Assembly (NCBI GenBank): GCA_018364155.1 | Contig: JAGZMM010000001.1 | Coordinates: 372,001 to 436,000 of the forward strand | Source: Clostridiales bacterium | GTDB lineage: Bacteria; Bacillota; Clostridia; Oscillospirales; Acutalibacteraceae | Direction of reading: 5' to 3' | DNA: 64,000 nucleotides | In this document: positions 8,706 to 19,193 of the stretch, in pieces | Position numbering within the stretch: the first letter of the stretch is position 1 | Layout of the letters: the number at the start of each line of letters is the position of its first letter | Translations under genes and position numbers: made by a program | Notes under the pieces: generated by a model | The model's input: the letters and a program-made list of their open reading frames with translations, nothing else | What the model was told of the DNA's origin: nothing | Databases searched by the model: none

Positions 8706-9794
8706 TCAATTCCTCCCGTTCAAGGTCACGATGACCGGTTCGCCGCCCCCCGGCGACCACAGCCGGTCGAGCTCGGGTTCAATCACGCGGATGGCGCATT
8801 CCTCGCTGGCCACGTACACCCGCTCACCCTTTTCGCCCACTACCATGGAGCGAAGCTTCAGCCGGTCGTTTAGCGCCATCATGCCGCCGTCGAAACCCAG
8901 CAGAATGGAAAAAGGCCCGGTGACCAAAAGGCTGGAAAACGCGTTTCTCAGATAGGTAAGCCTTTCCCGCTCTTCGGACGGCTTTCGTTCGATGGTGCTC
9001 CAGAAGGGGGCCGCGATGACCATAGCCATTTCTTCTAGACTCAGCCCCTGCTTTCGAAGCAGATAGTCAACCATATAGGTAATGACCTCGGTATCAGTCA
9101 TAAGGGTGCATTGATAGCCAAACATTTCAATAAAGCGGCGGTTGGCGTCGTAGGAAGAAATCTCCCCGTTGTGAACGATGGAATAGTCCAGCATGGCAAA
9201 GGGATGCGCCCCGCCCCACCAGCCGGGGGTGTTGGTGGGATAACGGCCGTGAGCGGTCCAGCAATAGCCCTCGTACTCATCCAGGCGGTAAAACTCGCCC
9301 ACGTCCTCCGGGAAGCCCACCGCTTTGAAGACGCCCATGTTCTTGCCGCTGGAGAAGACGTATGCCCCGTCGATCTTGGAGTTGATACGGATAACGCAGC
9401 GAACCACGAACTCCTTTTCATCGAGCTGGCTTTGCGCCAGCCGGGTGGGAAGGGGGGTAACGAAATAACGCCAAATCAGAGGTTCGTCGGTAATCTGAGG
9501 GGTTTTTCGTACCGGGATCTTCGAAAGATTGATGACGTCGAAATGCTCGTTTAAAAACGCCTCACAGGTTTCCTTGGCATTCTCACTGTCATAAAACAAA
9601 TGAAACGCGTAGAAATCCTTGTACTGGGGATAAATGCCGTATCCCGCGAAGCCGCCGCCCAACCCGTTGGAACGGTCGTGCATGGTGGCGATGGAGCGGA
9701 CGATCTGGTCGCCTGCAATTTTTTCTCCATCCTTCGAAAAAATCCCCGAAATCGCGCAGCCCGACGGAATCCGGACCTGACCTTCTAAGCGCAT
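8706..9794 (-). CDS. Glutamate synthase glutaminase subunit (class II amidotransferase, GltB1-like)
   Basis: 362 residues of the Ntn glutaminase fold. The likely catalytic Cys is C13 in SGCAISGIF. It would need removal of a 12-residue propeptide, as in other class II amidotransferases. Supporting motifs are ARYPTNTPGWWGGAHPF (glutamine site), VHNGEISSYDANR and TDTEVITYMVDYLL. It frees ammonia from glutamine for the FMN subunit encoded next. It is the first gene of the leftward operon and is preceded by a strong promoter and a leader terminator. A stand-alone glutaminase gene instead of a fused large subunit marks the archaeal-type enzyme. Confidence 0.92.
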   Translation of the reverse strand: MRLEGQVRIPSGCAISGIFSKDGEKIAGDQIVRSIATMHDRSNGLGGGFAGYGIYPQYKDFYAFHLFYDSENAKETCEAFLNEHFDVINLSKIPVRKTPQITDEPLIWRYFVTPLPTRLAQSQLDEKEFVVRCVIRINSKIDGAYVFSSGKNMGVFKAVGFPEDVGEFYRLDEYEGYCWTAHGRYPTNTPGWWGGAHPFAMLDYSIVHNGEISSYDANRRFIEMFGYQCTLMTDTEVITYMVDYLLRKQGLSLEEMAMVIAAPFWSTIERKPSEERERLTYLRNAFSSLLVTGPFSILLGFDGGMMALNDRLKLRSMVVGEKGERVYVASEECAIRVIEPELDRLWSPGGGEPVIVTLNGRN

Positions 9795-9851
9795 ACCGTT
9801 TGCCTCCTTCTGTGGATGCTTTTGTTTTCCTTAAGGCTTTTGCAAGCCGAC

Positions 9852-9913
9852 AAAAAAACAAAGGCGTTCGTCCGAAGACAAGCGGTTTTGTCTTCGGACG
9901 AACGCCTTTGTTC
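9852..9913 (-). promoter_or_regulatory. Leader attenuator with ANTAR-type hexaloop hairpin (glutamate synthase operon)
   Basis: Read on the minus strand, GAAC-AAAGGC-GTTC (9913 down to 9900) forms a 4-bp hairpin, plus one G-U pair, whose six-base loop has A at position 1 and G at position 4. Its 3' half is inside the 5' arm of a perfect 24-bp terminator stem (9858-9881 with 9888-9911) followed by a run of seven U. The two folds exclude each other. This matches how ANTAR proteins are known to antiterminate, but only one hexaloop hairpin is seen where two are usual. Confidence 0.8.
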
Positions 9914-9922
9914 ATCGCCCTC

Positions 9923-9951
9923 ATCATACAACAGCGTGATTTCCTTGTCAA
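9923..9951 (-). promoter_or_regulatory. Sigma-A promoter of glutamate synthase operon
   Basis: Minus-strand TTGACA, 17 bases, TATGAT. Transcription should begin near 9916, only a few bases before the hexaloop hairpin. Confidence 0.85.
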
Positions 9952-10086
9952 GAACTTTTTGCACCTTTTTTTGCAAAAATTTCACTGCTTGTCCTTTTTC
10001 CCACAAGGGCAATGGGCTATGTAGAGGTAACCCGCCTATAAAATGCAGGGGTTCAAAAAAATCCTGCAAAAAATTTTGAAAAGGGG

Positions 10087-10115
10087 TTGACAAATGAAAC
10101 CGGCCGGTCTATACT
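10087..10115 (+). promoter_or_regulatory. Sigma-A promoter of glnN
   Basis: TTGACA, 17 bases, TATACT. The start point should be near 10122, directly before the leader hairpin. Confidence 0.85.
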
Positions 10116-10126
10116 AAGCCCATCGA

Positions 10127-10167
10127 CAGCAAAGGTGCTGCGGGCGAAAGCCTGCGGCGCCTTTTTT
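10127..10167 (+). promoter_or_regulatory. glnN leader attenuator with ANTAR-type hexaloop hairpin
   Basis: CAGC-AAAGGT-GCTG (10127-10140) is a 4-bp hairpin with a six-base A1/G4 loop. It shares bases with a 12-bp terminator stem (10134-10145 with 10150-10161, GAAA loop) followed by six T. The geometry copies the leader of the divergent glutamate synthase operon. Binding of the hexaloop hairpin would block the terminator and let glnN be read. Confidence 0.8.
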
Positions 10168-10198
10168 ATTGCCAAAATTGGGATTGGAGGAAAACCGT

Positions 10199-12289
<2,091 letters not shown>

Positions 12290-12311
12290 TTGACAAACCG
12301 ATAAACCGTCA

Positions 12312-12385
12312 TGCACAACGACGTGCAGTTTGACCCGGACCTGCTGAAAGCGGCCTGGACCGGGCAAATTGCACGTCGAATTTTT
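12312..12385 (+). promoter_or_regulatory. amt leader attenuator with ANTAR-type hexaloop hairpin
   Basis: TGCAC-AACGAC-GTGCA (12312-12327) is a 5-bp hairpin with a six-base A1/G4 loop. Its 3' part lies in the 5' arm of a long terminator: 12319-12338 pairs with 12360-12378, followed by TTTTT at 12381-12385. A TTGACA at 12290 has no good -10 partner, so amt may be fed by read-through from glnN, with this element gating it. Confidence 0.75.
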
Positions 12386-12405
12386 ATTCTGAGGGGGTAT
12401 CTCTT

Positions 12406-14109
12406 ATGTTCTCATCCGTTGACACAATGTGGGTGTTAATCGGCGCATTGCTGGTGTTCTTCATGCAGGCCGGTTTCGCTATGGTAGAAACGGGTCTGAC
12501 ACGAGCAAAAAACGCAGGCAACATCATCATGAAAAACCTGATGGACTTCGCCATCGGCACTGTCGTGTTCTGGTTCATCGGCTTTGGGCTGATGTTCGGC
12601 GGAGATGGTCCGTTCATCGGAGGGCTGGACTTCTTTATCCAGGGCGACTATAGCTCCACCTATCCCACAGCGGCCTTCATTATCTTCCAGACGGTGTTTT
12701 GCGCTACGGCGGCGACTATTGTCTCCGGCGCCATGGCGGAGCGCACCAAGTTCATCTCCTACTGCATTTACAGCGCCATCATCAGCCTGGTCATCTATCC
12801 GGTTTCCGGTCACTGGATCTGGGGCGGCGGCTGGCTGAGCGAGCTGGGCTTCCATGACTTTGCCGGTTCTACGGCGGTGCACATGGTCGGCGGCGTTGCA
12901 GCCCTGGTGGGTGCGAAAATGCTGGGCGCCCGTATCGGCAAATACGGAAAGGACGGCAAGCCCCGCGCCATTCCCGGCCACAGCCTGACCTTGGCTGCCC
13001 TGGGCGTTTTTATCCTGTGGTTTGCCTGGTTTGGCTTTAACGGCGGTTCCACTGTCTCCATGACGGGCGATGAAACCCTGACCACCGCCAGCAACATCTT
13101 TGTTACCACGAACCTGGCAGCAGCCACTTCCACCGTCGCCGTGATGATCATCACCTGGATCCGCTATAAGAAGCCGGACGTTTCCATGACCTTAAACGGT
13201 TCTCTGGCGGGCCTGGTGGCCATCACCGCCGGGTGTGACATGGTCGATCCCTTCGGCGCCTTTTTCATCGGCCTGATCGCCGCGTTTGTGGTGGTCTTTG
13301 GCATTGAGTTTATCGATAAGGTTCTCAAGATCGACGACCCGGTTGGCGCCATCGGCGTGCACGGCATGTGCGGCGCGGCGGGCACCTTGATGGTGGGCCT
13401 CTTCGCTACCGACGGCGGCCTCTTCTACGGCGGCGGCTTTGCCTTCCTTGGCGTGCAGGCGCTGGGCGTCGTTTCGGTCATCGCGTGGGTGGCCGTCACC
13501 ATGACCATTGTGTTCTTCCTTATCAAAAAGACGGTTGGTCTGCGGGTTTCCAAGGAAGAAGAAATCGCCGGCCTCGACTCCAGAGAGCACGGCATCGCAA
13601 GCAGCTATGCGGACTTTATGCCCGCAGTGGAGCACTGCTATGATGCGGACTTGGCGGTGGAAGCCCCGGTTGGCTCCGATACGGTTGGAATCAACGAAGC
13701 AGTTCCCGTACAGGTGGTGTCTGCTCCCTCTGAGACGCCCGCTTGCGACGTGAAAATTACCAAAATCAGCATTCTCATGAACAAATCGAAGTTTGACGCC
13801 CTGAAAGCGGCAATGAACCGCATCGGCGTCACCGGCATGACGGTCAGCCAGGTCTTAGGCTGCGGCATCCAGAAGGGCGCGACGGAATACTACCGCGGCG
13901 TTCCCGTGGAAATGAACCTGCTGCCCAAGATCAAGGTGGAAATCGTGGTCTGCAAGGTCCCGGTCCGCACTGTGATCGACACGGCCAAAAAAGTCCTCTA
14001 CACCGGCCACATCGGCGATGGCAAGATCTTCGTCTACGACGTAGAGAATGTCATCAAAGTCCGTACCGGCGAGGAAGGCTACGACGCCATGCAGGACACC
14101 GACGAATAA
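12406..14109 (+). CDS. amt: Ammonium transporter fused to a PII signalling domain
   Basis: 567 residues. About 1-405 is an Amt/Rh channel with eleven predicted membrane helices; markers are FFMQAGFAMVETGLTRAKN, GHWIWGGGWL, DFAGSTAVHMVGG and GVHGMCGAAGTL. After an acidic linker (about 405-450) comes a full PII (GlnB/GlnK) domain, with the T-loop region KGATEYYRGVPVEMNLLP and the C-terminal GDGKIFVYDVENVIKVRTGE. In most bacteria GlnK is a separate trimer that plugs Amt when nitrogen is plentiful; here the gate is tethered. RBS GAGGGGG precedes the ATG. No other PII gene is seen in the window. The fusion is read directly; gating behaviour is inferred from separate GlnK-AmtB pairs. Confidence 0.95.
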   Translation: MFSSVDTMWVLIGALLVFFMQAGFAMVETGLTRAKNAGNIIMKNLMDFAIGTVVFWFIGFGLMFGGDGPFIGGLDFFIQGDYSSTYPTAAFIIFQTVFCATAATIVSGAMAERTKFISYCIYSAIISLVIYPVSGHWIWGGGWLSELGFHDFAGSTAVHMVGGVAALVGAKMLGARIGKYGKDGKPRAIPGHSLTLAALGVFILWFAWFGFNGGSTVSMTGDETLTTASNIFVTTNLAAATSTVAVMIITWIRYKKPDVSMTLNGSLAGLVAITAGCDMVDPFGAFFIGLIAAFVVVFGIEFIDKVLKIDDPVGAIGVHGMCGAAGTLMVGLFATDGGLFYGGGFAFLGVQALGVVSVIAWVAVTMTIVFFLIKKTVGLRVSKEEEIAGLDSREHGIASSYADFMPAVEHCYDADLAVEAPVGSDTVGINEAVPVQVVSAPSETPACDVKITKISILMNKSKFDALKAAMNRIGVTGMTVSQVLGCGIQKGATEYYRGVPVEMNLLPKIKVEIVVCKVPVRTVIDTAKKVLYTGHIGDGKIFVYDVENVIKVRTGEEGYDAMQDTDE

Positions 14110-14146
14110 ATTTTCCCGGCTTTCCTTTTCTCCTGTGCAAACGAAC

Positions 14147-14184
14147 GAAAGAGGCGGTAAATAACCGTCTCTTTCATTTGTTTT
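14147..14184 (+). terminator. Intrinsic terminator after amt
   Basis: GAAAGAGGCGGT pairs with ACCGTCTCTTTC (one G-U) around a 5-base loop, followed by a T-rich tail. Confidence 0.85.
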
Positions 14185-14188
14185 GTGG

Positions 14189-14217
14189 TTGAAGAAAAAA
14201 ATGGGATGTACTATAAT
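14189..14217 (+). promoter_or_regulatory. Promoter of the riboswitch-GGDEF unit
   Basis: TTGAAG, 17 bases, TATAAT. It starts a leader of about 155 bases that holds the c-di-GMP riboswitch. Confidence 0.75.
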
Positions 14218-14256
14218 TAGAACACTATGTAAAAAATTCGTATCCTTATATAATCG

Positions 14257-14331
14257 TAAACCTGCCGAAAGGCAGCGGCACAAAGCTACAGGGCCTACTT
14301 CTTTTCGAAGAAACGGCAGCCAGCTACCGCG
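14257..14331 (+). promoter_or_regulatory. Cyclic di-GMP-I (GEMM) riboswitch
   Basis: The aptamer core is readable. CCTGC-CGAAA-GGCAG forms the first stem with a GNRA-type loop. Then come CACAAAGC, ACAGGGCCTA, a hairpin closed by CTTC/GAAG, and GGCAGCCAGCTACCGC, all lying where the GEMM-I consensus puts them. A second hairpin CATGGAA-ACCG-TTCCATG (14334-14351) follows and may be the expression platform; it lacks a U-run, so control may act on translation. The gene downstream encodes a GGDEF protein, so c-di-GMP would feed back on its own maker. Confidence 0.85.
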
Positions 14332-14380
14332 AGCATGGAAACCGTTCCATGTATTCCGTGAATAAGGTGATGATTCAACT

Positions 14381-17356
14381 TTGAAAATAAAGCGTCTGTT
14401 CCTGCTTTTGCTTTTGGTGGTCTCGATTGTGTCGGTGACGCTGGTCAGCGCCCTGCAAATCGGATCCTTTTATCAGAAAACCGAAGCGCTTTTGCAGACC
14501 AATCTGCTTCATTCCACCATACAGCAGACGGACAGTTTCGAACGCTTTTTTGAGCAGCGTTCCATCCACATGCGTCTGACCGCACAGTTGCCCCAAATTG
14601 GCAGGCTCCTGTCCGAAACGCCCGGAAGCTTCGACGAGCAAAACCGCCGGGAGGTAACCGATATTCTTCACCGCAAGGCAAGGGAGCTGGATTTTCTCAA
14701 TGAAATCATTCTGATGGACGAAAACGGCCAGATTCTATCCTCCAGCAACGAGAACAACGTGGGGGCTTTTTTCCCAATTACCGAAGAAATGAAGGAGCTA
14801 TCCTCCTTTGAGTCGGTGTACACCGATCTTACGGAATGCGGTCGGTTTGGAAACGGAGAGAACTCCTGCTTCAACCTGGTTGCCATCAACGACGGCGGCC
14901 AAAGAACCGGTTATGTGGCAGAGATATTGAGCCTGTCTTATTTCAGCGGGCTCGTTGAGACAGTGGATTTCTCCCAGTCTGGCACGGTCACTCTTCTCGA
15001 CCGGAACGGGACCGTGGTTGCCAGCTCTGATTCCTCTTTGCACCAGCCGCTTTCTAAAATCCCCCAGGAAAAGGCGAGTGGGTTTGCACAGGCATGGGAG
15101 CAGGTAGACGTACAAGCAGCTCCCAGCGGGATTTTGCAGTACACCCTTGCAGGTGGCAAAATGATTACCGCCTATTCGTGTATCAAGGGAACCGGATGGA
15201 TCCTCTTTTATACCCTGCCGGTAGCCGATTTCATCTCACCGGCACGGCAGGTCTCTTTTACCGCCCTAATTTTCCTGGCGGTACTGGTCGTCCTTCTCAT
15301 CTTCAGCAGTTTTGCCCTCTCCTTGTGGTTCAATAAGCCCATTAACCGCTTCATTGAGACCATGCATCAAGTGGAGCAGGGAGATTATTCGCTTCATCTG
15401 CGGGCAAAATCCAACACGGAATTCGCTCAGATGGCCGAAGCGTTCAACAGTCTCATTGATACTGTGCGTGCCCGCAACCTGGCGTTAAGCCGCAGCGAAC
15501 AATATTACCGCCAAGCCTTAAAGGCGTCCAACGACACCATTTTTCAAGCGGACTTGACCCACAACCGGATTTCTTTTGAAACCGATACGGAAAACGACCG
15601 GGACATTCCCTCCTTTCTTTCTTCCTTTACCGAGGTGATCGAATACATCGCCGCCAACTACATCTATCCCGAAGACCACAAAATTTTTTATGATACCTTC
15701 TCGATCTCCAATCTTTTGCACCGTTTTCGCCAGGGGGAAAAGGAGATCACCGTGGAATACCGGCGTTATTGCAAAAACCGCCGCCTATCCTGGACTTTAT
15801 GCACGGTCGTTCCCATACAAAGCGGCGAAGGGGACGAAGCGGTAAGGGTGATTGGGTGCCTGAAGGACATCGATGAGAGAAAAAGACGAGAGCTTAGAAT
15901 GCTCGACCGATCCAAACGGGACAGCCTGACAAACCTTTTTAATAAAGGTGCCATCCAAGAAGCTGTGGACGAATGCCTGAAGGGACCTGGAAAAGAAGAC
16001 GTTCACGCCTTTCTCATCATCGACATTGACAATTTTAAAGCGATCAATGACAATCTGGGCCATTTGTTTGGTGACGCAGTACTGCGGGATACCGCTGCAA
16101 AGCTTCCGTCGCTGCTTCGCTCATGCGACCTCATCGGCCGCATCGGCGGGGACGAATTCGTGGTATTTCTCAGGGGATATCCGTCCAAAGACTGGGTGAT
16201 GGAGCGAGCAAGGGACATCATCGGGATTTTCCGCAAGGATTTTACCGGCCACAGCCGCCGCTACAAAATTTCCGGCAGTGTCGGTATCGCCTTTTCCCCC
16301 GGCGACGGGCAGAGCTATGTGGAGCTGATGAAGCGAGCCGACGTGGCGCTCTATCGCGCCAAATCTTTGGGAAAGGACCAGTTGTGCGTTTATGACCCCT
16401 CTCTTTTGACCAAAGAGTTTCTCACAGCCAGCGCTCCGGACGCAAAGATCCGCGACGAGGTGCCTTCCCTTTCCCAGCCGGAGGCGCTCAAGCAAAACCT
16501 CGTCCAGTACATTTTTGCACTTCTTTATGAAGCAAAAGACCGGATCAGCGCCATTGGGATGATTTTGGATCTGGTGGGCGAGTATTTCGACGTCAGCCGG
16601 GCTTATATATTTGAAACCGATGAGAAAGATCCCACCCTCTTTCACAACACCTTTGAATGGTGCAAGAAAGGGATCCAGCCGCGGATGGAACAACGGCGTA
16701 CCGTCTCTTATGCGCTTTTTCCTGACTGCCAGTCGTATTTTAACGAAGACGGTATTCTTTATTTCGACGATGTATCGGCTCTGGAGCCGGAGCTGCGCCG
16801 CTTTTTGCAGGAAAGTCTGGGAATCCAGTCCATGCTCCTGTGCGCTATCCAGGAAAACGGAGAATGCAAGGGCTTCGTCGGATTTGACGACTGCGAAAAG
16901 AAGCATCTGGCTACCCGGGAGGAACTCATGACTCTGTCCCTGATAGCAAAGCTGGTGGGCACCTTCCTGATGCAGGAAAAAGCCCACGAAAGGCTGCGCA
17001 GTTCCTCTGCTATGAACCAGGCAATCATGGACCATTTGAGCACCTGGACTTATGTGATCGAGTTTGAAAGCTACCGGCTTCTTTTTCTGAATAAGAAAAC
17101 CCAGCAAATTTCTCCCACCTCTCAAACAGGGGACCGGTGTTATGAAACCTTCTATCACCGGGATACTCCTTGTGAACAATGTCCCTTGCGCCAGGTGGAC
17201 CCGGGCAATCTCGGCAGCAGCTGTACCATGGAGCTTTATAATCCCCATCTTAAGGTGTGGACCGTCGCCACCGCTTCGGTCATGCAGTGGAACGACAAAA
17301 CGCCTGTGTGCCTGATGTGCTGTTGCGATATAACCCGGTATAAGGAACGCTCGTAG
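14381..17356 (+). CDS. Membrane sensor diguanylate cyclase (Cache-HAMP-GGDEF-GAF-PAS)
   Basis: 991 residues. An N-terminal membrane helix (about 4-24) and a second near 285-310 bracket an extracellular Cache-like sensor. A HAMP segment (FNKPINRFIETMHQVEQGDY) and a PAS-like stretch lead to a complete GGDEF domain at about 510-680: active site RIGGDEF, with RSCD five residues before it as an inhibitory I-site. A GAF-like region and a C-terminal PAS-like segment with CEQCPLRQ follow. It should make c-di-GMP in response to an outside signal, with product inhibition. The start is TTG at 14381, with AAGGTGA upstream. The gene follows a c-di-GMP riboswitch, giving both RNA-level and protein-level feedback. 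Sign of the riboswitch response is not known. Confidence 0.9.
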   Translation: MKIKRLFLLLLLVVSIVSVTLVSALQIGSFYQKTEALLQTNLLHSTIQQTDSFERFFEQRSIHMRLTAQLPQIGRLLSETPGSFDEQNRREVTDILHRKARELDFLNEIILMDENGQILSSSNENNVGAFFPITEEMKELSSFESVYTDLTECGRFGNGENSCFNLVAINDGGQRTGYVAEILSLSYFSGLVETVDFSQSGTVTLLDRNGTVVASSDSSLHQPLSKIPQEKASGFAQAWEQVDVQAAPSGILQYTLAGGKMITAYSCIKGTGWILFYTLPVADFISPARQVSFTALIFLAVLVVLLIFSSFALSLWFNKPINRFIETMHQVEQGDYSLHLRAKSNTEFAQMAEAFNSLIDTVRARNLALSRSEQYYRQALKASNDTIFQADLTHNRISFETDTENDRDIPSFLSSFTEVIEYIAANYIYPEDHKIFYDTFSISNLLHRFRQGEKEITVEYRRYCKNRRLSWTLCTVVPIQSGEGDEAVRVIGCLKDIDERKRRELRMLDRSKRDSLTNLFNKGAIQEAVDECLKGPGKEDVHAFLIIDIDNFKAINDNLGHLFGDAVLRDTAAKLPSLLRSCDLIGRIGGDEFVVFLRGYPSKDWVMERARDIIGIFRKDFTGHSRRYKISGSVGIAFSPGDGQSYVELMKRADVALYRAKSLGKDQLCVYDPSLLTKEFLTASAPDAKIRDEVPSLSQPEALKQNLVQYIFALLYEAKDRISAIGMILDLVGEYFDVSRAYIFETDEKDPTLFHNTFEWCKKGIQPRMEQRRTVSYALFPDCQSYFNEDGILYFDDVSALEPELRRFLQESLGIQSMLLCAIQENGECKGFVGFDDCEKKHLATREELMTLSLIAKLVGTFLMQEKAHERLRSSSAMNQAIMDHLSTWTYVIEFESYRLLFLNKKTQQISPTSQTGDRCYETFYHRDTPCEQCPLRQVDPGNLGSSCTMELYNPHLKVWTVATASVMQWNDKTPVCLMCCCDITRYKERS

Positions 17357-17450
17357 AAGGGTCCGGTTCTACACAGCCTGCCCGCTGTGCAGACAGGTGC
17401 TTCTATTTAGCCATCGTTCCCCTTGCCTCGAGAAAAGCGTGAAACCAAAA

Positions 17451-17482
17451 GAAAGCCCGCGGCTTTTTCGCCGCGGGCTTTC
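17451..17482. terminator. Bidirectional intrinsic terminator
   Basis: GAAAGCCCGCGGC pairs perfectly with GCCGCGGGCTTTC around TTTTTC. It separates the GGDEF gene from the convergent ferredoxin gene. Confidence 0.9.
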
Positions 17483-17494
17483 TAACACCTTTTT

Positions 17495-18202
17495 CTATTC
17501 GTCCATAATTCGTCCGTCCACCGATAGAGTGACCATTCGCCAGGGAATCATTTTCCCGCTGTTTTTTAGCGCCCGGATCGCCGCGTCAGCAATTCCGCCG
17601 CAGCAAGGTACCTCCATACGTACGACAGTAAGGCTTTTGATCCGGTTTTCCTTAAGGATCTTTGTCAGTTTTTCGCAGTAATCGCCTTCGTCCAATTTGG
17701 GGCATCCTATGAGGGTGATGTGGTTTTTCATAAAGGTTTCATGAAAGCCTCCGTACGCAAAGGCAGTACAGTCAGCGGCAATCAGAAGCTTGGCGCCGTC
17801 GAAATAAGGCGCGTTAACCGGGACAAGCTTGATCTGCACCGGCCACTGCATCAACTGGCTTTCCGGGTTTGCAGCAGGTACACTTTTGTCAGCCGGCGGC
17901 GTCTTGCGCTCCAGCGTCTTCGTCTGACTTCCTGGGCAGCCTCCCATCTGGTATGGCGCTCGCTTGTGCATCCCGTTGGCCTTTACTGCCTCGGCGTCAT
18001 AAGCAGCTGCTTCCCGCTCTTCAAAGGTAATCGCGCCGGTGGGACATACTGGCAGACAGTCGCCAAGGCCGTCGCAATAATGGTCGTGAAGAAGCTTCGC
18101 CTTTCCATTTACCATGCCGATGGCACCTTCGTGGCAGGCCTGGGCGCACAGCGCGCACCCATTGCACTTGTCTTCGTCTATTTTTATGATTTTTCGCTTC
18201 AT
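17495..18202 (-). CDS. Ferredoxin-domain protein (two 4Fe-4S plus C-terminal Cys-rich domain)
   Basis: 235 residues. The first 60 hold two 4Fe-4S motifs, CNGCALCAQACHEGAIG and a second one ending CLPVCPTGAI. A linker with GGCPGS follows. The remaining part has conserved Cys (AADCTAFAYG, LIGCPKLDEGDYCEKL, VPCCGGIADA) typical of a family of clostridial redox proteins of unknown exact role, often beside Crp/Fnr regulators or hybrid cluster protein genes. It is divergent from a Crp/Fnr regulator, 127 bp apart, which suggests that regulator controls it. No membrane helix is seen. The family resemblance is good but function is not known. Confidence 0.75.
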   Translation of the reverse strand: MKRKIIKIDEDKCNGCALCAQACHEGAIGMVNGKAKLLHDHYCDGLGDCLPVCPTGAITFEEREAAAYDAEAVKANGMHKRAPYQMGGCPGSQTKTLERKTPPADKSVPAANPESQLMQWPVQIKLVPVNAPYFDGAKLLIAADCTAFAYGGFHETFMKNHITLIGCPKLDEGDYCEKLTKILKENRIKSLTVVRMEVPCCGGIADAAIRALKNSGKMIPWRMVTLSVDGRIMDE

Positions 18203-18329
18203 TTACGCATCTTCCTTTCGTTTTTTCAAAAGTCAAACCGGCGTTTGCGCTTGTATCTTGCTCTCACACGTATAGTGTACTACAATGAGAAAAAAACATC
18301 GGTTGTTTTTCCAACGAAAAGAGGAATCT
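18203..18329. promoter_or_regulatory. Divergent control region between ferredoxin and Crp/Fnr genes
   Basis: The 127-bp spacer has a short palindrome, TAGT-GT-ACTA (18273-18282), next to TACAAT. It is a candidate operator for the Crp/Fnr protein, but it is not the classic Fnr or Crp box. Confidence 0.4.
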
Positions 18330-18989
18330 ATGAAAACAAATTTGAATGCATACAACTCCTGTCCGCTCTTTGCCGGAGTGAAGGAATCGGATCTGCCCGC
18401 CCTGCTCGCCTGCCTGCAGGCCAAGGAAAAGGCGGTGCAAAAGGAGGAAATCCTGTTTGCCGCCGGAGATCAGCCAGAATTTGTCGGCGTAGTCCTGTCC
18501 GGCAGCGTCAACATTGTGCAGGAAGACTACTGGGGCCGGCGCGCCATTCTTGCCCACATCGGGGAAGGGGAACTTTTCGGCGAAGCTTTTTCCTGTGCTC
18601 AGGCCGGGTCGCTGCCGGTTTCGGTCATCGCCAGGCAGCAAGGAAGCGTACTGCTGATGGACTGCCGCCGGATTCTCACCGTCTGCCCGGCTTCCTGTGC
18701 CTTTCACACCGCCTTAATTCAAAACCTCACACGCATTCTGGCTAATAAAACCATTTCTCTCACCCGCAAAATCCAGCATATCACCAAGAAAACCACGCGG
18801 GATAAGGTCCTGTCTTATCTGTCCGAATGTGCGGTTTCAGTGGGAGAAAACACGTTCGAAATCCCTTTTAACCGTCAGGAGCTGGCCGACTATCTCTCCG
18901 TGGAGCGAAGCGCTCTGTCCAAAACCCTGTGCCAAATGCAAGACGAGGGCATGCTTGTATTTCACAAAAACAAGTTTTCGCTTCTTTGA
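18330..18989 (+). CDS. Crp/Fnr family transcription regulator
   Basis: 219 residues from the ATG at 18330, which has AGAGGAA 5 bases upstream. The N-terminal part is a cyclic-nucleotide-binding-type jelly roll (EILFAAGDQPEFVGVVLSGS, HIGEGELFGEAFSC). The C-terminal part is a Crp-type winged helix, with recognition region NRQELADYLSVERSALSKTL. Cys residues are scattered rather than in the N-terminal Fnr cluster pattern, so an Fnr-type Fe-S sensor is not evident. Likely target: the divergent ferredoxin gene. The effector is unknown. Confidence 0.9.
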   Translation: MKTNLNAYNSCPLFAGVKESDLPALLACLQAKEKAVQKEEILFAAGDQPEFVGVVLSGSVNIVQEDYWGRRAILAHIGEGELFGEAFSCAQAGSLPVSVIARQQGSVLLMDCRRILTVCPASCAFHTALIQNLTRILANKTISLTRKIQHITKKTTRDKVLSYLSECAVSVGENTFEIPFNRQELADYLSVERSALSKTLCQMQDEGMLVFHKNKFSLL

Positions 18990-19072
18990 TCCATTCAAAA
19001 AGATGCTTTCCATTTGTAGAATTGCCCAACTGTCTCCCTCCCGTTCCTTCCGGCTCAACATATACCATGCTT

Positions 19073-19115
19073 TTTATGCGGCAAATAAGAACCGCTTGCC
19101 TGTTTGCCGCATAAA
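19073..19115. repeat. 13-bp perfect inverted repeat upstream of collagen-like gene
   Basis: TTTATGCGGCAAA (19073-19085) and TTTGCCGCATAAA (19103-19115) are separated by 17 bases. There is no T-run, so it is not a standard terminator. It could be a regulator site or an mRNA hairpin. Confidence 0.8.
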
Positions 19116-19193
19116 CTACTATCGGACACTGGTATGCGCTGTTTCGAAGGCGCGTATGATTTCAAATACATCAAAGATAGGGTAGACATCGCT

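Noticed and set aside
9858..9911. Transposon end or insertion hairpin (24-bp perfect stem)
   Set aside because: It is preceded by a consensus promoter and followed by a T-run in the leader of an operon, so an attenuator explains it.
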